DNA of 5,883 nt from Clostridia bacterium (GCA_016293435.1 JAEDEG010000141.1:1-5883); one strand, 5' to 3'; positions 1 to 5,113 are shown, counted from the stretch's first letter. Made by a program: numbers and translations. Notes: a model not told the origin generated them from the letters alone.

Positions 1-2
1 AA

Positions 3-890
3 TGTCCGTCAGACAAGCTTAAAATCAAGTGTCCGTATGCTATGAAGCCTACACGCATAGCCATACATAACACTGCGAACGACGCGAGCGCGGCGAACGA
101 AATCGCGTATATGCACAGCAATAATAAGCAGACCTCTTTTCACTTTGCCGTGGACGATAAGGAAATCGTGCAGGGCATATCCCTTGACCGTAATGCTTTC
201 CATGCGGGCGACGGCAACGGTAAGGGCAACCGCGAGGGGATAGCGATTGAGATATGTTATTCAAAGTCAGGCGGCGAACGTTGGCTTAAGGCACTCGAAA
301 ATGCCGCAGAATTGACCGCTAAGCTGTTAAAGGACTACGGCTGGGGAATTGACAAGGTTACCAAACATCAGGACTACAGCGGCAAACACTGCCCTCACAG
401 AATACTTGATGAATACGGTTGGGATAATTTCCTTACACTTGTAAAGAAATATTTGACAACTCCCGCAGTATCTAAACCCGCGCCCGCACCGTCAAAGTCT
501 GACGTTATCTATCAGGTATGGGACGACGTTAAAAATAAATGGCTGCCGAACGTTAAGAACGATAAAGATTACGCGGGAATTTTCGGTCACGACATATGCG
601 CGGTACTTGCCAATCTTTCAAAGGGCAATATCTTTTACAAGGTGCATTACAAGGGCGGCAAGTGGTTACCCGAGGTTAAGAACCGCGCCGATTATGCGGG
701 ACTGTTCAACAGACCTATCGACGGACTTATGATGAAAACCGACACAGGCGCAAAGATTTACTACCGCGTACACCTTCGTCGCTCAGGTAAGTGGTTACCG
801 TGGGTGACAGGCTATTTCGAAAAGGATAAAAACAATGGTTATGCAGGCGTACTCGGTCAGGAAATCGACGCTATACAGATTAAGTTTTAA
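3..890 (+). CDS. N-acetylmuramoyl-L-alanine amidase (endolysin), 5' partial
   Basis: Phage endolysin that cuts the amide bond between N-acetylmuramic acid and L-alanine in host peptidoglycan. The frame is open from base 3 with no stop before the Met at 42, and the 13 codons before it (ending KCPYA) read as normal amidase N-terminus, so the true start is left of the window and Met42 is internal. Counting from that Met, residues 5-135 are an Amidase_2 domain. Zinc ligands would be His9 (IHNTA), His109 (HQD) and Cys117, with Lys115 in the T7-lysozyme-like H-x5-K-x-C spacing. A Pro/Ala/Lys linker (140-153) leads to three repeats of about 40 residues (156-194, 197-234, 238-282), each with Y-x-V, KWLP, YAG and I-[CD]-[AG] positions. 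They resemble ChW cell-wall-binding repeats. It is followed after 14 bases by the holin, so lysin precedes holin here. Confidence 0.93.
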   Translation, partial: CPSDKLKIKCPYAMKPTRIAIHNTANDASAANEIAYMHSNNKQTSFHFAVDDKEIVQGISLDRNAFHAGDGNGKGNREGIAIEICYSKSGGERWLKALENAAELTAKLLKDYGWGIDKVTKHQDYSGKHCPHRILDEYGWDNFLTLVKKYLTTPAVSKPAPAPSKSDVIYQVWDDVKNKWLPNVKNDKDYAGIFGHDICAVLANLSKGNIFYKVHYKGGKWLPEVKNRADYAGLFNRPIDGLMMKTDTGAKIYYRVHLRRSGKWLPWVTGYFEKDKNNGYAGVLGQEIDAIQIKF

Positions 891-904
891 AGGAGGATAT
901 CAAA

Positions 905-1105
905 ATGAATGACAAATTTGAAAAATGGTTAAAGGCGGCGGGAGTCCGTGCGGGTAAGACAATCGCTCAGACAGCGGCGGCGACTATCGGCACATCGGCT
1001 ATTCTTTCCGCTGTGGACTGGAAAGTCGTAATCTCCGCTTCGCTCCTTGCCGGTATTCTTTCACTGTTGACGAGTGTTGCAGGATTGCCGGAAGTTAAGG
1101 AATAA
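905..1105 (+). CDS. Phage holin, r1t-like
   Basis: Small membrane protein of 66 residues that would permeabilise the cytoplasmic membrane and time release of the amidase encoded just upstream. The sequence shows a basic, amphipathic N-terminus (residues 1-18), a hydrophobic Ala/Thr/Ile-rich segment (about 19-36), the turn DWK, a second hydrophobic segment (about 40-60) and the ending AGLPEVKE. The DW turn between two hydrophobic segments and the SLLTSxAGLPE ending are typical of the r1t-type holins of Gram-positive phages. The start is fixed by a perfect AGGAGG at 891-896, eight bases before the ATG; this site begins immediately after the amidase stop, so the two genes form one operon. It is the last rightward gene before attP. 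Confidence 0.88.
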   Translation: MNDKFEKWLKAAGVRAGKTIAQTAAATIGTSAILSAVDWKVVISASLLAGILSLLTSVAGLPEVKE

Positions 1106-1114
1106 ATACATTAC

Positions 1115-1136
1115 TTCACACGAAAATTCACACAAT
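1115..1136 (+). repeat. Left pair of putative integrase arm-type sites
   Basis: Two direct repeats, TTCACACGAA at 1115-1124 and TTCACACAAT at 1127-1136, offset by 12 bases. The same 10-mer occurs twice on the other side of the tRNA-like core (1335-1355). Paired direct repeats flanking the core are what arm-binding sites of lambda-type integrases look like. The assignment comes from layout only. Confidence 0.6.
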
Positions 1137-1179
1137 AATTCAAAAACTCTTTATTGATGGGCTTTTATTCAAAAATAAT

Positions 1180-1207
1180 TGGAGTTCGAATCTTCTTCAG
1201 CGCGCCA
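1180..1207 (+). other. attP core: 3' end of a tRNA gene
   Basis: The stretch can be read as the T-arm and acceptor 3' strand of a tRNA: partial T-stem 1180-1184, T-loop TTCGAAT 1185-1191, stem 3' side 1192-1196, acceptor strand TCAGCGC 1197-1203, discriminator G at 1204 and CCA 1205-1207. No anticodon arm or matching 5' acceptor strand (GCGCTGA) lies upstream, so this is only a fragment, as expected for the tRNA-identical core of a phage attP. The outer T-stem pair is T-T and one inner pair is G-T, so identity with the host gene may begin near 1183. The amino acid cannot be assigned from the fragment. Confidence 0.72.
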
Positions 1208-1214
1208 AAACAGG

Positions 1215-1240
1215 AAACCCGCTATTAAGCGGGTTTTTCT
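1215..1240 (+). terminator. Rho-independent terminator beside attP core
   Basis: AAACCCGC (1215-1222) pairs perfectly with GCGGGTTT (1229-1236) around the loop TATTAA, followed by T residues through 1238. It lies 7 bases after the tRNA-like CCA end, so on integration it could end the rebuilt host tRNA transcript. In the phage it would stop lysis-gene transcripts before they run antisense into integrase. Confidence 0.85.
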
Positions 1241-1334
1241 TTGTTTATGCGGGTTTGCAGGCGTTTTAACATATATTTTAATGTATGAAAAAAACAGCGG
1301 AATATCAAAAAAATACGATAAAATAAAAATAAAA

Positions 1335-1355
1335 TTCACACGAAATTCACACGAA
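1335..1355 (+). repeat. Right pair of putative integrase arm-type sites
   Basis: TTCACACGAA at 1335-1344 and an identical copy at 1346-1355, offset by 11 bases, in the same orientation as the pair at 1115-1136. They end 10 bases before the last codon of the integrase gene and lie about 130 bases right of the core, within the normal reach of an attP arm. Confidence 0.6.
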
Positions 1356-1365
1356 GTTTTAAAAA

Positions 1366-2352
1366 TTAAAAGTCGGAGAAATGATTTGCTATATCTGCGG
1401 CGTATTTGCTTTGTCGTTCGGAGTTAATATGGTCGTAAACGGCTTTTGTTATACTCGCAGAGGAATGACCGACTTGTGCAATAATATATTTTTCGGGAAG
1501 TCCCATATCAAATAATTCAGAAACATAAAAATGCCGTAAATCGTGAAATCGGAAAAGCGGGAGATTGTTTCTAATCAATATTCTCCTAAATCCAACCGAT
1601 AGGGAATGAGGGTTATACGGCACAATCTTTCCCTGTATGCCCTCCAGAGCATTTTTTACAGTTTCGGGTATTTCTATATTCCTGTCGCCCGAAAAGCTTT
1701 TGGGCGGCTTCGTGCGCCATTTTCCTGTATCGTCACAAACCAACGATTGCTTTACATGTATTTTATCATCGTGTATATCATCAGATGTGAGTGCGCATAT
1801 TTCACCGGCACGCATACCGCAGCACGCGCCGAGCAGTATTGCGGTATAATAGCCGGTGCCTTTTGCTGCTTCAAGAGTTGACTTAACTTCGGCTTTGGTT
1901 GGCACATATATTTCGGTCTTAACCTTTTGCGGAAGACTGATATTAGGTCTGTAATGCGGACGGTAGACCGATAAAACGGCGGTCAGCAGCCCGTATATGT
2001 TTCTCACGGTTTTGGGCGAGTGTTCGGCGGCGATTTCATTTACTGCCCTTTGTATCATTTCGTCCTTGATTTTGTCGATACGATAAGGCATTAAATCCTT
2101 AAAGTATGTTTTCTGCATTGTCTTGTACTTTCTGATTGTAGCAGGAGAGAGTATTTTCGATTTGCTTTCAATATATCTTTCGTATGCCTTGCCGAGAGTT
2201 AGCTCGCTCGGACCTTCTGTCATACCGGCTTGCCATTGCGCCGCTTCTGCTTCAACCGTTTTTCGGTCACTACCTGTAAATGATTTTGTCTGTCCGTGAG
2301 CGGTAGCCTGTACCCTCCAGTTTCCGCTCGGCAGCTTTTTAGCTTTAGCCAT
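1366..2352 (-). CDS. int: Tyrosine site-specific integrase
   Basis: Phage integrase of 328 residues that recombines attP with the host attB. Residues 1-45 form an N-terminal arm-binding type region (the LPSGNWRVQ motif is typical of AP2-like integrase N-termini). Residues 50-135 are the SAM-like core-binding domain and 150-320 the catalytic domain. Catalytic residues are Arg181 (GMRAGE), a probable Lys near 215-218, His270 and Arg273 (HDLRH), His296 (GHSS) and the nucleophile Tyr306 (AVYDH), so the active site is complete. The frame stays open upstream to 2472, but the ATG at 2352 has a good AAAGGA site nine bases away and begins at the usual MAKAKKLPSGNW-type start, while the upstream stretch holds a structured element. 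The gene ends next to the presumed arm sites. No clear promoter of its own was found; read-through from the TAC operon is possible. Confidence 0.95.
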   Translation of the reverse strand: MAKAKKLPSGNWRVQATAHGQTKSFTGSDRKTVEAEAAQWQAGMTEGPSELTLGKAYERYIESKSKILSPATIRKYKTMQKTYFKDLMPYRIDKIKDEMIQRAVNEIAAEHSPKTVRNIYGLLTAVLSVYRPHYRPNISLPQKVKTEIYVPTKAEVKSTLEAAKGTGYYTAILLGACCGMRAGEICALTSDDIHDDKIHVKQSLVCDDTGKWRTKPPKSFSGDRNIEIPETVKNALEGIQGKIVPYNPHSLSVGFRRILIRNNLPLFRFHDLRHFYVSELFDMGLPEKYIIAQVGHSSASITKAVYDHINSERQSKYAADIANHFSDF

Positions 2353-2375
2353 AATAATCCGTCCTTTCAAATTTC

Positions 2376-2404
2376 TTGCAATTTCCGGACGGGTGTGGTA
2401 CAAT
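2376..2404 (+). promoter_or_regulatory. Promoter of the putative small RNA
   Basis: TTGCAA (-35, 2376-2381), a 17-base spacer and TACAAT (-10, 2399-2404) preceded by TGG, an extended -10. It points rightward, opposite to integrase and the TAC genes. Predicted transcription start is near 2411, exactly at the 5' foot of a hairpin. Confidence 0.65.
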
Positions 2405-2410
2405 ATGATT

Positions 2411-2489
2411 GCTTTTTCGGAAAGCATTGTATTGGCTTCGTCCGATACGGCTCCGCTTTGGTGTTCCAGCACCGGGCGGAGATTTTTTT
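2411..2489 (+). ncRNA. Putative three-hairpin small RNA antisense to the int leader
   Basis: A compact, apparently free-standing RNA gene of about 80 bases. From the predicted start, hairpin 1 is GCTTT(2411-2415)/AAAGC(2421-2425). Hairpin 2 is GTATTGG(2429-2435)/CCGATAC(2442-2448) with the loop CTTCGT. Hairpin 3 is CTCCGC(2451-2456)/GCGGAG(2476-2481) with an inner GGTG/CACC, followed by seven T, A, five T: a textbook terminator in this direction only. It carries no convincing ORF. It lies in the 135-base gap between the chaperone and integrase genes on the opposite strand, so it is antisense to any read-through mRNA entering integrase, and its T-tract overlaps the chaperone stop codon. Its role is unknown; control of integrase expression in cis, or action on other targets, are both possible. 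Confidence 0.6.
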
Positions 2490-2943
2490 ATTTTTCTGTG
2501 CTTTTTTCGTTAAGTTTAAAAACGTTAATCATTGGAAGTATTATACTACCGCTAACTACGGATTGAGCAGAAATACCTATAATAATAGACCGTGCAACAG
2601 AATAAAGAGCGGCACAACCGTTAATTGAAAGCAGTTTTATAAAATCCTCTTTATTAATACCTTTTACATCTTTAAAACAACCGTTTAAAACCAACTTCAA
2701 ATTAAATTCCGGAAGCTCGTCCGTATCAGTTTCAGCAATTTGTTTTATAACACAATCGACATAAAGATTAATTGTACCCCATATGTCAGTCTCGTCTTCA
2801 TTTATGCTTTCGATATCATACCTGACATCAAATTCTTTTGACGTATCTCCCTCAGGTATGGAAATGAAATCATTATGTAAATTAAGACTGCAAATGCTGT
2901 TCCCGACGAACTGAAACTCTGATTTGATTTCTTTGGTATTCAT
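2488..2943 (-). CDS. SecB-like chaperone of a TAC module
   Basis: Protein of 151 residues, about the length of SecB. The C-terminal third follows the SecB pattern: PEFNLKLVLNGCF (78-90), then FIKLLSINGCAALYSVARSI (101-120) and the ending ILPMINVFKL (135-144), comparable to the NG..LFPYAR..I and LPPINF region of SecB proteins. In TAC systems such a chaperone protects and folds the antitoxin so that it can inhibit its toxin. Its start overlaps the antitoxin stop as ATGA, with GGAGG seven bases ahead, so its translation is coupled to the antitoxin. Gram-positive Firmicutes normally lack a housekeeping SecB, which favours a dedicated role over protein export. It is the last gene of the operon; no terminator reading leftward follows it. 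Family identity is judged by eye from motifs and context. Confidence 0.8.
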   Translation of the reverse strand: MNTKEIKSEFQFVGNSICSLNLHNDFISIPEGDTSKEFDVRYDIESINEDETDIWGTINLYVDCVIKQIAETDTDELPEFNLKLVLNGCFKDVKGINKEDFIKLLSINGCAALYSVARSIIIGISAQSVVSGSIILPMINVFKLNEKSTEK

Positions 2944-3338
2944 GCGGATACCTCCAATTCTTTGATATTATAAGCTTTGGCTGAGGGTTTTAATGAAAGA
3001 GGTGAAGACCAATCGCTTTTTAGATTTTTATAACATGAAATATTCGGTCTGACAGGCTTTTCTTTCAGTGCAAAGGTAATATTTAGCTTGTCAAACAATT
3101 CAACTAAGCTTTCAACGGTGAAGTTATAGTCTGCACTTTCCCACTTTGACACCATACCCTGTGTAACGCCTAATAATTCTGCAAATTGCTTTTGCGTTAA
3201 GTTAAGTTCTTTTCTTCTGTTGCGAATTTTCACGGCAATATCAGCGGCGACGTAGTTATATTTTTTTTCGGCAGAAGTAAGCTCCGGGAACAGGTCGCCT
3301 GGGATAGCTGATTTTTTGATTTTTTCAGAAAGTGTCAT
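2940..3338 (-). CDS. HigA-like HTH antitoxin with putative chaperone-addiction tail
   Basis: Antitoxin of 132 residues. Residues about 32-92 are a Cro/CI-type helix-turn-helix (RNRRKELNLTQKQFAELLG, then VTQGMVSKWES as recognition region), which should bind the operon promoter and repress it. Residues 1-30 form an N-terminal extension common in HigA proteins paired with HigB-type toxins. After the HTH comes a polar, Ser/Lys/Pro-rich tail (about 93-132) containing YKNLKSDW and a hydrophobic patch AYNIKELEV. In TAC systems a C-terminal extension of this kind (ChAD) makes the antitoxin dependent on the SecB-like chaperone. The start has AGGAG overlapping the toxin stop, 11 bases downstream of the toxin gene. 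Antitoxin identity is strong; the chaperone dependence is inferred from the tail and the next gene. Confidence 0.87.
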   Translation of the reverse strand: MTLSEKIKKSAIPGDLFPELTSAEKKYNYVAADIAVKIRNRRKELNLTQKQFAELLGVTQGMVSKWESADYNFTVESLVELFDKLNITFALKEKPVRPNISCYKNLKSDWSSPLSLKPSAKAYNIKELEVSA

Positions 3339-3349
3339 AATTATTACTC

Positions 3350-3703
3350 CTATTCTAATATCTTAAGCCTTTGAAGCGCTTTGCTTATCGCATTTCGGTA
3401 ATCGGATTTATTGCGTTCATTAAAGGCACATAACAGAATAACGCTGTCATCGTCATCAATAATATAATATATTATTCTTTCGTTTTGTTTAGAAACATGC
3501 CGTATAGAAAATAATTCACAGTTTGAAAGCTTTTCAAACTGTTTTCCGTCAGTAGCCGCTGTTGCTCCGCGTTCGAGAATTTCTAATTTACGCTCCAGCC
3601 AATTTGCATATTTGGGGTCTTGCTTTGTTAGCTTTGATAATTCTTTTTCAAAGACGTCTAAATAATATATTTTATCAAAGCCGGCATAATTAAGTATTTT
3701 CAT
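3350..3703 (-). CDS. RelE/HigB-family toxin (phage Gp49-like)
   Basis: Toxin of 117 residues of the RelE/ParE fold, HigB or Gp49-like branch, whose members are usually ribosome-dependent mRNA interferases. Visible landmarks are the helical N-terminal half (FEKELSKLTKQDPKYANWLERKL is split across residues 18-40), the central FEKLSNCELFSIRHV strand (56-70) with Arg68, NERIIYYI with Arg76, then VILLCAFNERNKS (88-100) with Phe94 and Lys99. The E-L-F-x-I-R and R-I-x-Y patterns plus LLCAF are the family hallmarks, and the basic residues expected for RNA cleavage are present, so the toxin appears intact. It is the first gene of the operon, with the AAGGA site nine bases before the ATG. Toxin-first order matches HigBA and TAC operons. 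The mRNA cutting specificity cannot be read from sequence. Confidence 0.88.
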   Translation of the reverse strand: MKILNYAGFDKIYYLDVFEKELSKLTKQDPKYANWLERKLEILERGATAATDGKQFEKLSNCELFSIRHVSKQNERIIYYIIDDDDSVILLCAFNERNKSDYRNAISKALQRLKILE

Positions 3704-3723
3704 ATATCAACGTCCTTATGCAT

Positions 3724-3752
3724 ATAATATTACATATAAGTAATATTTGCAA
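3724..3752 (-). promoter_or_regulatory. Promoter and operator of the TAC operon
   Basis: Read leftward: TTGCAA (-35, 3752-3747), 17-base spacer, TATTAT (-10, 3729-3724). A perfect inverted repeat AATATTAC/GTAATATT (3726-3733 and 3740-3747, 6 bases between) fills the spacer and enters the -10, the natural place for autorepression by the HTH antitoxin. The predicted start near 3717 falls at the AAGGA ribosome site, so the leader would be very short. The remaining AT-rich gap 3753-3872 shows no gene and no convincing terminator for the ImmA gene. Confidence 0.78.
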
Positions 3753-3872
3753 CAGATTTTTTCGCTTTGTAATCATTTTGTTACCATGTTTTATAGGTTT
3801 AACATAATAAATAAAGATAAAAAAGCAAATTTTGTAAACTTATAATTTTTATTTGTCTGTCATTTTCGAATT

Positions 3873-4286
3873 TTAACAACCGCATTGCTGAAAATAATAA
3901 TCCAACGCAAACTGCATTGTATCTTCTGTTACATCGAAATGCTCTGCCAACTCAAAACGGTTCTCGCCAAAACCGCTATTAATAACTTCAATCAGCTTGT
4001 CTTTCGGGATAAGCTTTTTTATTTTCCATATATTTGCACGCCGTTCGTGCTTTTCCCTGATATCACATTTGGCGTATTCGTTATAGAAAGAGCCAGTAGC
4101 GCAATGACCGAGTTCGTGAGCAAGCTTTTCTTTTTCGTCTGTATCGCTTTTAACAGCCAAAGGGTCTATCCCCACAAAACAGTTGCCGTCATACAAAACG
4201 GACATGCTTTCGGACTTAGGCATATCAAATGAGATGACCGGAATATTATGCTCTTCGGCATAAGAATATAAGTCATTTAGGTTCAT
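3873..4286 (-). CDS. immA: ImmA/IrrE-family metallopeptidase
   Basis: Zinc protease of 137 residues that, by analogy with ImmA of ICEBs1, cleaves the repressor encoded just upstream and so triggers induction. The HExxH site is HELGH at residues 57-61 (Glu58 catalytic, His57 and His61 zinc ligands). The ERRAN segment supplies Glu81, the likely third ligand, in the usual helix after the site. The N-terminal NIPVISFDMP and LYDGNCFVGID segments and the C-terminal LAEHFDVTEDTMQFALDYY helix pattern also fit the family. Its ATG overlaps the repressor stop as ATGA, with AAAGGA nine bases upstream inside the repressor gene, so both proteins should be made in a fixed ratio. The C-terminus ends CGC; no further domain follows. 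Confidence 0.9.
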   Translation of the reverse strand: MNLNDLYSYAEEHNIPVISFDMPKSESMSVLYDGNCFVGIDPLAVKSDTDEKEKLAHELGHCATGSFYNEYAKCDIREKHERRANIWKIKKLIPKDKLIEVINSGFGENRFELAEHFDVTEDTMQFALDYYFQQCGC

Positions 4287-4639
4287 TTATTATTGTCCTT
4301 TTTATAAGTGTTTTTTATAAAATCTGCAAATGTCTTAACTTCTTGAAGCTTATCGTTCGGAATTTCATCCGCTACGTCTCCCCAAAGAGCAAATTTAATA
4401 TCGTCATCGGAAATGGAAGATTTAGGAGGATTTTTAATGTCTGTTTCGCCTTTGAGATATTCGACAGAAACATTGAGAAAATCGGCAATAGCAAATATGT
4501 ACTTTGAATATGACTTAATTCGTCCTGATTTCCAATCTGTAATTACATTAGAGGTAACTCCAATATAATCTGCAAGTTCTGTCTGCTTTTTACCTTGTAA
4601 TTTTAATTCTGATACAATTCTTTGCATTGTAATATCCAC
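4283..4639 (-). CDS. HTH phage repressor, ImmR-like
   Basis: Repressor of 118 residues. Residues 8-64 are a Cro/CI-type HTH domain (KKQTELADYIGV, recognition segment TSNVITDWKSGR) ending in NVSVEYLKGETD. The C-terminal part (about 75-115), with ISDDDIKFALWGD and EVKTFADFIKNTY, matches the short C-terminal region of ICEBs1 ImmR-type repressors rather than a LexA-like self-cleaving domain, so inactivation should depend on the ImmA protease next door. The start is GTG at 4639, with AAGGAG eight bases upstream; the in-frame ATG at 4627 is 20 bases from that site and less likely. Upstream lie the operators it probably binds. A leftward -35-like TTGACC (4698-4693) exists but its -10 is poor, so the repressor promoter stays uncertain. 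Confidence 0.9.
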   Translation of the reverse strand: MDITMQRIVSELKLQGKKQTELADYIGVTSNVITDWKSGRIKSYSKYIFAIADFLNVSVEYLKGETDIKNPPKSSISDDDIKFALWGDVADEIPNDKLQEVKTFADFIKNTYKKDNNK

Positions 4640-4664
4640 AATATCATCTCCTTAGCAATATACA

Positions 4665-4719
4665 CAAATACGTATTTGAAAAATGTTGAAAAGGTCAAAA
4701 GTACACAAATACGTAATTT
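4665..4719. promoter_or_regulatory. Two operator-like sites near the repressor gene
   Basis: Site 1, CAAATACGTATTTG (4665-4678), is a perfect 14-base palindrome. Site 2, CAAATACGTAATTT (4706-4719), matches it at the first ten bases. Both are preceded by TACA. They lie 25-80 bases upstream of the repressor start, suited to autoregulation. Confidence 0.65.
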
Positions 4720-4724
4720 TATTA

Positions 4725-4753
4725 TTGACAAGTACGTAAATGAGTGATATTAT
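4725..4753 (+). promoter_or_regulatory. Rightward early promoter with embedded operator
   Basis: Perfect TTGACA (4725-4730), 17-base spacer and TATTAT (4748-4753) preceded by TGA, an extended -10. Operator-like CAAGTACGTAAATG (4729-4742) overlaps the -35 and spacer, so a bound repressor would block polymerase. Start near 4760. It is the likely lytic promoter, with about 400 untranslated bases before the first HTH gene. Confidence 0.82.
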
Positions 4754-4777
4754 ATACTTGCGCTTAGGACACGCAGA

Positions 4778-4791
4778 CAAGTACATAAATG
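4778..4791 (+). promoter_or_regulatory. Operator-like site without promoter
   Basis: CAAGTACATAAATG differs by one base from the operator inside the rightward promoter (4729-4742) and is offset from it by 49 bases. The flanks have lost the TT of the -35 and any -10, so it can serve only as a binding site, downstream of the predicted start. Confidence 0.5.
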
Positions 4792-4873
4792 GCTTTCAAC
4801 GGTTTTGCAGTTTGTATTGTGAAATCGGGGCATAAAAGCAGTTGGTATGCAGATATGCCCACCCTCGCAATTT

Positions 4874-5101
4874 TTACCCGAAACTTGTTGCAGTTAGACA
4901 AATAAGTAGCGATATATCAGCCTGTTTATACTGTGGCGAGCAGTGTTCTTTGTCTAACGCAGGTAACCAACATACTGTATCTTCACAAGCTGTATCACTT
5001 TTGCATTTGCGGAATGCATCATTTGTGCCTGAAGCATCAACACTTAATTCGGGAACCGGCAGTTCAAAAATTGTTTCAAGAGAAACAACCCCTTTCTGCC
5101 T
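4874..5101 (-). CDS. Unrecognised 75-codon cysteine-containing open frame without a standard start
   Basis: Open from the in-frame TAA at 5102-5104 to TAA at 4874-4876. The product reads like a real protein: IFELPVPELSVDASG near the N-terminus, a C-x5-C-x4-C-x9-C cysteine set, and CLTATSFG at the end. No ATG, GTG or TTG occurs in frame. A promoter-like sequence (5142-5114) lies directly upstream, and AAAGGGG at 5095-5089 would serve as ribosome site. It is followed by a 7-base-pair hairpin TTGTTTC/GAAACAA (5088-5071), after which an ATT codon (5071-5069) begins the best-looking part. Options: a gene with unusual initiation, a gene whose start was lost, or a chance open frame. I do not recognise the family. 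A long-range hairpin GGGCATA/TATGCCC (4828-4860) lies beyond the stop but lacks a T-run. Confidence 0.4.
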   Translation of the reverse strand, partial: RQKGVVSLETIFELPVPELSVDASGTNDAFRKCKSDTACEDTVCWLPALDKEHCSPQYKQADISLLICLTATSFG

Positions 5102-5113
5102 TTAGGCAATTCT

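Noticed and set aside
1180..1207. A complete tRNA gene
   Set aside because: Only the T-arm and acceptor 3' strand are present. No GCGCTGA 5' acceptor strand, D-arm or anticodon arm is found in the 80 bases upstream.
1179..1427. Plus-strand open frame of 82 codons over the att region
   Set aside because: It runs through the tRNA fragment, the terminator and the arm repeats into the antisense of integrase, and has no ribosome site.
2353..2472. 40-residue N-terminal extension of integrase in the same frame
   Set aside because: The ATG at 2352 has a good AAAGGA site and the protein begins there in the normal way. The upstream stretch is explained by the hairpins, promoter and terminator of the putative small RNA.
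5069..5088. Programmed frameshift from a TTG start at 5079-5077 into the 75-codon frame
   Set aside because: The T-run gives no slippery heptamer with sound re-pairing in the needed direction, and the short zero frame (11 codons) has no other support.
4842..5105. Plus-strand open frame of 87 codons
   Set aside because: It lacks a good ribosome site at its start, its product is rich in Ser, Cys and His like a shadow frame, and the minus-strand frame over the same bases looks far more protein-like.
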